Positions 6,918 to 10,155 of a DNA stretch of 10,155 bases are shown here, one piece after another (positions within the stretch are counted from its first letter, which is position 1; each line of letters begins with the position of its first letter). The notes under the pieces were generated by a model. It searched no databases, was not told the origin of the DNA, and saw nothing but the letters and a program-made list of their open reading frames with translations. Origin of the DNA: Sulfurovum sp. (GTDB lineage: Bacteria > Campylobacterota > Campylobacteria > Campylobacterales > Sulfurovaceae); the NCBI GenBank assembly GCA_021159425.1, contig JAGGRU010000184.1, positions 1 to 10,155 of the forward strand. The letters are read 5' to 3'. The translations under genes were made by a program, and so were the position numbers.

Positions 6918-6971
6918 GGTCGGTAAACCGACCCTACATTATATTTGAACTGTAGGGTCGATTCATCGACC
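6918..6971. repeat. inverted doublet of REP-like GTAG-hairpin units (units C and D)
   Basis: Unit C (6918-6937) has stem GGTCGGT/ACCGACC (6918-6924 and 6927-6933) followed by CTAC. Unit D (6952-6971) has GTAG followed by stem GGTCGAT/ATCGACC (6956-6962 and 6965-6971). Here the GTAG/CTAC ends face inwards across a 14-nt spacer, the opposite polarity to the doublet at 3339-3403. C matches A, and D matches B, in stem sequence. The doublet fills most of the trpB-pepA gap. As RNA the two units could pair with each other into one long imperfect hairpin or fold separately. Confidence 0.75.
6938..6943 (-). promoter_or_regulatory. candidate -10 box for pepA inside the repeat spacer
   Basis: On the minus strand the spacer between units C and D contains a perfect TATAAT. 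The transcript would start near 6931, about 40 nt before the pepA ATG, inside the unit C hairpin. There is no TG extension and only a poor -35, so this is a weak call. Confidence 0.3.
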
Positions 6972-6980
6972 ACAATTAAC

Positions 6981-8228
6981 TTATGCAAACTGCTCTTTCA
7001 GTATATCCTGCGCTTGTATCATGTCTTTATCACCACGACCGGATAAGTTGACTAAGATCGTTTTCCCTTTGATATCTTCGGGTTTCATTTTTTTCAAGTA
7101 GGCAATGGCATGCGAAGATTCAAATGCAGGGATGATGCCTTCTGCCTGGGACAACCATACAAAGGCTTCCATGGCTTCATCATCAGTGATGTGGTCATAG
7201 GTCACGATCTTTTCATCTTTCAGGAAAGCATGCTCAGGCCCGATTCCCGGATAGTCCAGTCCTGCAGAAATAGAGTGTGCTTCCTGAACCTGTCCGTCTT
7301 CATCTTGAAGAAGGTAGCTGAGTTGTCCGTGAAGTACACCCGGGCTTCCTTTTTCCAAAGAACAACCGTGTTTGCAGTCAAGCCCTTCTCCCCCAGCTTC
7401 AATACCGATACACTCAACACTCTCATCTTGTAAGAAGTGGTTAAAGATACCCAGTGCATTTGAACCGCCACCTATACAAGCAATGACTTTGTCCGGTAAA
7501 CACCCTTCAACAACATTGAGTTGTTCTTTCGCTTCCCATCCGATGATAGACTGAATATCACGTACCATCATAGGGTAGGGGTGAGGACCGGCAACAGTAC
7601 CTATGAGATAATACGTATCTCTGGCATGTGTGACCCAGTGGCGTATGGCATCATTCATTGCATCTTTAAGTGTTTTAGACCCGGACTCAACTGCATGTAC
7701 CTTTGCTCCAAGGAGTTTCATACGGAAGACGTTCAGCTCCTGGCGTGCTACATCTTTTGCTCCCATGAACACTTCACACTCAAGTCCAAAAAGGGCTGCA
7801 ACCGTAGCAGTAGCCACACCATGCTGACCTGCACCGGTCTCTGCGATGATCTTCTTCCTGCCCAGTCTCTTTGCCAGTACCGCCTGAGCGACACAGTGAT
7901 TAATCTTGTGTGCTCCGGTATGATTCAAGTCTTCACGTTTAAGATAGATCTTTGCATCAAGTTCTTTAGAGAGGTTTTCTGCAAAGTAGAGTGAAGAGGG
8001 ACGACCGACATAGTTTTTGTAATAGTAGTCCACTTCAGACCAAAAGTCTTTGTCAAAACGTACAGCTTCGTAATCCAGTCTAAGCTTCTCAAGTGCAGGC
8101 ATAAGTGTTTCAGGAACAAAACGACCACCGTAACCTACCTGACCGTTTTCTCTACTGCCAAAATGCCCCAGATCATCGGGATCATGGGGACTAGGTTTTG
8201 GGATATATATTTCTTTGTGTAAGTTCAT
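6981..8228 (-). CDS. trpB: tryptophan synthase beta chain
   Basis: This 415-residue protein is a TrpB1-type, PLP-dependent beta subunit of tryptophan synthase, which joins indole and serine to make tryptophan in the cytoplasm. Key features: GGRFVPETL near 34-42; the PLP Schiff-base lysine K108 in HTGAHKINH; the catalytic E130 in [11 protein letters not shown]; the phosphate-binding GGGSNA (252-257); and LSGRGDKD near 395-402. It is about 15-20 residues longer than E. coli TrpB, the extra being an N-terminal charged/proline-rich segment before the conserved GYGGRFVPE. The TrpA partner is not in this window; trp genes being split across the chromosome is known in some Campylobacterota. A GAGAG-like ribosome binding site lies before the ATG and a TATAAT lies at 8257-8262. 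No leader peptide with Trp codons or attenuator is visible in the short upstream region. Confidence 0.97.
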   Translation of the reverse strand: MNLHKEIYIPKPSPHDPDDLGHFGSRENGQVGYGGRFVPETLMPALEKLRLDYEAVRFDKDFWSEVDYYYKNYVGRPSSLYFAENLSKELDAKIYLKREDLNHTGAHKINHCVAQAVLAKRLGRKKIIAETGAGQHGVATATVAALFGLECEVFMGAKDVARQELNVFRMKLLGAKVHAVESGSKTLKDAMNDAIRHWVTHARDTYYLIGTVAGPHPYPMMVRDIQSIIGWEAKEQLNVVEGCLPDKVIACIGGGSNALGIFNHFLQDESVECIGIEAGGEGLDCKHGCSLEKGSPGVLHGQLSYLLQDEDGQVQEAHSISAGLDYPGIGPEHAFLKDEKIVTYDHITDDEAMEAFVWLSQAEGIIPAFESSHAIAYLKKMKPEDIKGKTILVNLSGRGDKDMIQAQDILKEQFA

Positions 8229-8256
8229 ATTTTTCTCTCGTGTTATAATGAGATAG

Positions 8257-8262
8257 ATTATA
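8257..8262 (-). promoter_or_regulatory. putative -10 box of trpB
   Basis: Minus-strand TATAAT, 28 bp upstream of the trpB ATG, would start the transcript near 8250 with a 5' leader of about 22 nt. No good -35 and no TG extension are visible. It lies inside the imperfect palindrome TAGAT-TAT-ATCTA (8254-8266), which could be coincidental. Confidence 0.4.
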
Positions 8263-8339
8263 TCTAATGAGAGGTTAGGGAGGGTTAAATCTATAAAATG
8301 ATGTTTGGTTTGTTATAACTTATCTATTTTATTTCTATA

Positions 8340-8348
8340 TGTTATACT
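8340..8348 (+). promoter_or_regulatory. extended -10 promoter of the DUF1090/flavodoxin pair
   Basis: TGTTATACT matches an extended -10 with one mismatch and would start transcription near 8355, about 23 nt before the ATG at 8378. Two related plus-strand sequences lie further upstream in the same 149-bp divergent gap: TGTTATAAT at 8241-8249 (a perfect extended -10) and TGTTATAAC at 8311-8319. There may therefore be more than one start site. The rest of the gap shows no other structure I can name. Confidence 0.45.
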
Positions 8349-8377
8349 TTGAAAATAATTACAAAAAAGGGATAGGA

Positions 8378-8800
8378 ATGTCTATTGAAATTTTAAAACA
8401 AGTACGGTCTGTAACTTTTACACTATTGGCTATAAGCAGTTTTTCGTTTGCGAATGAAAACTGTGAAACACTCATAGGTTGTGCTGAGAAAACATGTCAA
8501 GTTGAAAAGCAGATAGAGATTGCTAAAAAAAATGGAAATAATAATAAAGTTGATGGACTCAATAAAGCATTGAATGAGATAAAAAATCATTGTAGTGATG
8601 ACAAGATCATTTCAAGTCTTGAAGATGATCTCTCTAAATCCAATGATGAGCTCAAGGAACATCAAGAAGATTTAAAAAAAGCTCAAGCTGAAGAGAAGAG
8701 TGACAAAATAGAAAAATACAATGCAAAGATCAAAGAAGATGAAGCAGAGATTTTAGCTTTAAAAGAAGAGTTGTCGAAAATGAATAGCGAAAGCAAGTGA
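8378..8800 (+). CDS. secreted DUF1090 family protein (YqjC-like)
   Basis: This is a 140-residue protein with a Sec signal peptide (about 1-25, ending SFSFA before NENCE). The mature part is a DUF1090 domain: cysteines in CETLIGCAEKTC (29-40), a short loop with KNGNNNKVDGLNKAL, another cysteine in NHC, and then a long charged Glu/Lys helix that is probably a coiled coil (about 80-138). Proteobacterial DUF1090 proteins such as YqjC are small and periplasmic; their function is unknown. I start it at the ATG at 8378, 6 nt after an AAGGG ribosome binding site (8367-8371). A longer frame from 8339 would place extra residues before the signal and would start inside the likely promoter. The Tat-flavodoxin gene begins 7 bp after the stop, so the two are surely one transcript. 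Its acidic, low-complexity helix could scaffold or chaperone a periplasmic partner; that is speculation. Confidence 0.85.
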   Translation: MSIEILKQVRSVTFTLLAISSFSFANENCETLIGCAEKTCQVEKQIEIAKKNGNNNKVDGLNKALNEIKNHCSDDKIISSLEDDLSKSNDELKEHQEDLKKAQAEEKSDKIEKYNAKIKEDEAEILALKEELSKMNSESK

Positions 8801-8807
8801 TATAAAA

Positions 8808-9437
8808 ATGGAGCGAAGAGATTTCTTACTTGGTATGGGTATTGCTTTAGTATCAGCATCTGCATATAGTTTTGGTAACAGTTTAAAACCACTGATTGAT
8901 GAAAATCTGGGAAAAACGGCATTGATCTATGGTACAAGATATGGTGCAACAGAAGATACAGCAAAGTGGATTGCTAAAGGTATAGGTGATGGTGTTGATA
9001 TACTCAATATTGAAAATATCAATTTTGAAGAAGTTGTAGATAAATATGACAAATTCATCATTGGTTCAGGTATTTGGATCGATGGTGCCCATAAACGTTT
9101 GATGGAACTTCTTTCTATGCATACGGAAGAGATGGAATCAAAGATCATTGCATCTTTTATTGTGTGTGGAACAACAGGGGAAGATGAAGCAGGCAAGGGC
9201 AGAATAGAAGGCTATTTTAAACGTTTCCATAAACCATTGGCTGTCAAGCCAAAAATACAGAGACATTTTGGTGGAAGAATGATTATTGAAAAGTTAAGTG
9301 AAAAAGATAGAAAACTTTTAGACAATTTCTATACTAAGGTTTTGAAAAAAGAGTTTGTTAGTTGGGATAGAACTAAGCCGGAAATGTCAGAAAAATTCGG
9401 TGTTGAACTTCTTGGAGAGAAAATAGCTATTTTATAA
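8808..9437 (+). CDS. flavodoxin-domain protein with twin-arginine (Tat) signal
   Basis: This is a 209-residue protein. Residues 1-23 form a Tat-type signal: RRDFLLG at 3-9, then a mildly hydrophobic alanine/glycine-rich stretch ending AYSFG. A flavodoxin-like domain follows from about 36. IYGTRYGATEDTA (40-52) fits the FMN phosphate-binding loop (T/S-x-x-G-x-T type), and IIGSGIWIDGAH (84-95) fits the second flavin-contacting loop. The overall shape resembles the Flavodoxin_5/HemG-like group (protoporphyrinogen oxidase and relatives) more than short electron-carrier flavodoxins. Flavodoxins are normally cytoplasmic, so an FMN protein loaded in the cytoplasm and exported folded by Tat is the most natural reading; the segment could also stay as an N-terminal anchor. 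The ribosome binding site is weak, suggesting coupling to the DUF1090 gene 7 bp upstream. Its last 11 bp overlap the end of the convergent small gene. The redox partner is unknown. Confidence 0.85.
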   Translation: MERRDFLLGMGIALVSASAYSFGNSLKPLIDENLGKTALIYGTRYGATEDTAKWIAKGIGDGVDILNIENINFEEVVDKYDKFIIGSGIWIDGAHKRLMELLSMHTEEMESKIIASFIVCGTTGEDEAGKGRIEGYFKRFHKPLAVKPKIQRHFGGRMIIEKLSEKDRKLLDNFYTKVLKKEFVSWDRTKPEMSEKFGVELLGEKIAIL

Positions 9438-9576
9438 ACTCCGTAGGTTTTTCCATCTCATAAAATGTTTGTGAAAGGTTTTGTACGTTTTCTTCTATAA
9501 GTGTACGTGCATCCTGTAAACCACGGTTATAGTGATATGGACCTATCTCTTTAGAGGTGAATTCAACGTCAGACAT
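9427..9576 (-). CDS. small protein translationally coupled to apt (49 aa)
   Basis: The ATG at 9576-9574 shares one base with the apt stop codon (TAATG), a typical stop-start coupling, and the frame runs 49 codons to a TAG at 9429-9427. The product is soluble and polar, with GPYHYNRGLQDARTLIEEN at residues 12-30 and no signal or membrane segment. It reads like real protein rather than shadow sequence: balanced composition and an amphipathic helix from about 19 to 40. A longer form starting at 9657 would lie wholly inside apt and is rejected. I do not recognise a family. The arrangement suggests a protein made in proportion to Apt, possibly for nucleotide metabolism, but nothing in the sequence proves it. 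Its end overlaps the flavodoxin gene end by 11 bp. Confidence 0.65.
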   Translation of the reverse strand: MSDVEFTSKEIGPYHYNRGLQDARTLIEENVQNLSQTFYEMEKPTEFIK

Positions 9577-10133
9577 TAGTCTATCTCTAAAACTGAATAG
9601 ACAGGTGCTGTAATGCCTTCTTTCCCGTTTAAAAATCCAAGTTCCATGATGAAACATACTTCTACACAGTGTGCACCCACTTTGTCTATGAGGCTTGCAG
9701 CAGCTTTTGCTGTTCCTCCTGTAGCTATGAGGTCATCTATAAGCAAAACTTTTGAAGGTTTCCCTTCTTTTAATCCATTTTCACCAAATGCATCAATGTG
9801 TATTTCTACTTCATCAAAACCATATTCCAAAGAGTATTTTTCAGCTACTGTAGTGTAAGGAAGTTTACCTTTTTTTCGTACTGGAACAAAGCCTACACCC
9901 AGTCTGTCTGCAAGTGCTGCACCAAAAATGAAACCTCTTGCATCTATCCCTGCGATGTAGTCAAGTTCATAGCTTTTATAACGGTTCTCAAGGTGTGACA
10001 TGAGGGTATTGAGTGCTTTAGGATTGCCCAGCATAGTTGTAATATCTTTGAAGATGATGCCTGGTTTTGGGAAGTCCGGGATGTCTCGGATGCTTCCTAA
10101 GATTATTTCTTTTTCTTCTTGTGATAATGTCAT
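9576..10133 (-). CDS. apt: adenine phosphoribosyltransferase
   Basis: This 185-residue protein catalyses adenine + PRPP to AMP + PPi in purine salvage in the cytoplasm. It is a full-length type I phosphoribosyltransferase: [15 protein letters not shown] near 18-32 (the Apt N-terminal hood motif), [14 protein letters not shown] (62-75), the flexible-loop region [15 protein letters not shown] near 86-100, and the PRPP-binding motif [14 protein letters not shown] (129-142) with the two acidic residues. The length agrees with bacterial Apt. The ATG at 10133 has AAGGT about 7 nt upstream. Only 22 bp remain before the window edge, so its promoter or an upstream operon partner is not visible. The 49-codon gene follows directly through a TAATG overlap. 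Confidence 0.97.
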   Translation of the reverse strand: MTLSQEEKEIILGSIRDIPDFPKPGIIFKDITTMLGNPKALNTLMSHLENRYKSYELDYIAGIDARGFIFGAALADRLGVGFVPVRKKGKLPYTTVAEKYSLEYGFDEVEIHIDAFGENGLKEGKPSKVLLIDDLIATGGTAKAAASLIDKVGAHCVEVCFIMELGFLNGKEGITAPVYSVLEID

Positions 10134-10155
10134 GAAATTTACCTTTTTATGGTTT

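Noticed and set aside
3339..6971. CRISPR array from repeated GGTCG-type units
   Set aside because: Only four units in two distant inverted pairs, with no regular spacer spacing and no cas genes.
7521..7994. 157-codon open frame on the plus strand
   Set aside because: Antisense to trpB in its most conserved part, with no ribosome binding site and no protein-like domain; a shadow of trpB.
8339..8377. Longer start (8339) for the DUF1090 protein
   Set aside because: It would begin inside the likely -10 region and put charged residues before the signal peptide. The 8378 start has an AAGGG site.
8229..8377. Trp leader/attenuator or riboswitch upstream of trpB
   Set aside because: The leader would be only about 22 nt, with no run of Trp codons and no terminator/antiterminator stems.
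9577..9657. Longer 76-codon version of the small apt-linked gene
   Set aside because: The added 27 codons lie wholly within apt in another frame and look like shadow sequence. The TAATG start explains the frame better.

Overview
The window looks like a chromosomal core region of a Campylobacterota (epsilonproteobacterial) organism. A Sulfurovum- or Sulfurimonas-like lineage is my best guess from memory. The grounds are the AT-rich sequence, the gene neighbourhood apt / trpB / pepA (M17 aminopeptidase) / ychF, the T-rich extended -10 promoters (TGnTATAAT-like) with poor -35 boxes, and frequent TTG starts after AAGGA ribosome binding sites. The genus cannot be proven from the sequence alone.

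Layout, left to right. A methyltransferase gene runs off the left edge on the minus strand (1-191). It is divergent from xth (263-1033, plus), an exonuclease III / AP endonuclease. From 1094 to 8228 everything is on the minus strand. In transcription order this block is trpB, a doublet of small hairpin repeats, pepA, a putative outer-membrane beta-barrel gene, ychF, a second hairpin doublet, a DUF302 lipoprotein, a YceI-like exported protein, a DUF1456 (YehS-like) protein and a 176-residue soluble protein with its own promoter. A divergent promoter region (8229-8377) separates trpB from a plus-strand pair: a secreted DUF1090 protein and a flavodoxin-domain protein with a twin-arginine signal. 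This pair converges on a minus-strand pair made of apt and a 49-codon gene that overlaps the apt stop as TAATG. The two pairs overlap by 11 bp at their 3' ends.

Functionally, most of the window is housekeeping: base-excision repair (xth), tryptophan synthesis (trpB, without trpA nearby), peptide turnover (pepA), ribosome-linked ATPase/GTPase (ychF) and adenine salvage (apt). Mixed in is a set of small envelope proteins (beta-barrel, DUF302, YceI-like, DUF1090, Tat-flavodoxin), several of which belong to uncharacterised families.

I see no phage, IS element, CRISPR array, tRNA or rRNA, and no intergenic gap above about 150 bp. The most interesting non-gene signal is a family of four 20-bp units, each GTAG followed by a perfect 7-bp hairpin. 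They occur as two inverted doublets of opposite polarity and show compensatory stem changes. They resemble REP/REPIN elements mobilised by REP-associated tyrosine transposases. I do not find a clear new multi-gene system. The best leads are the REP-like doublets, the Tat-exported flavodoxin/DUF1090 pair and the apt-coupled small protein.
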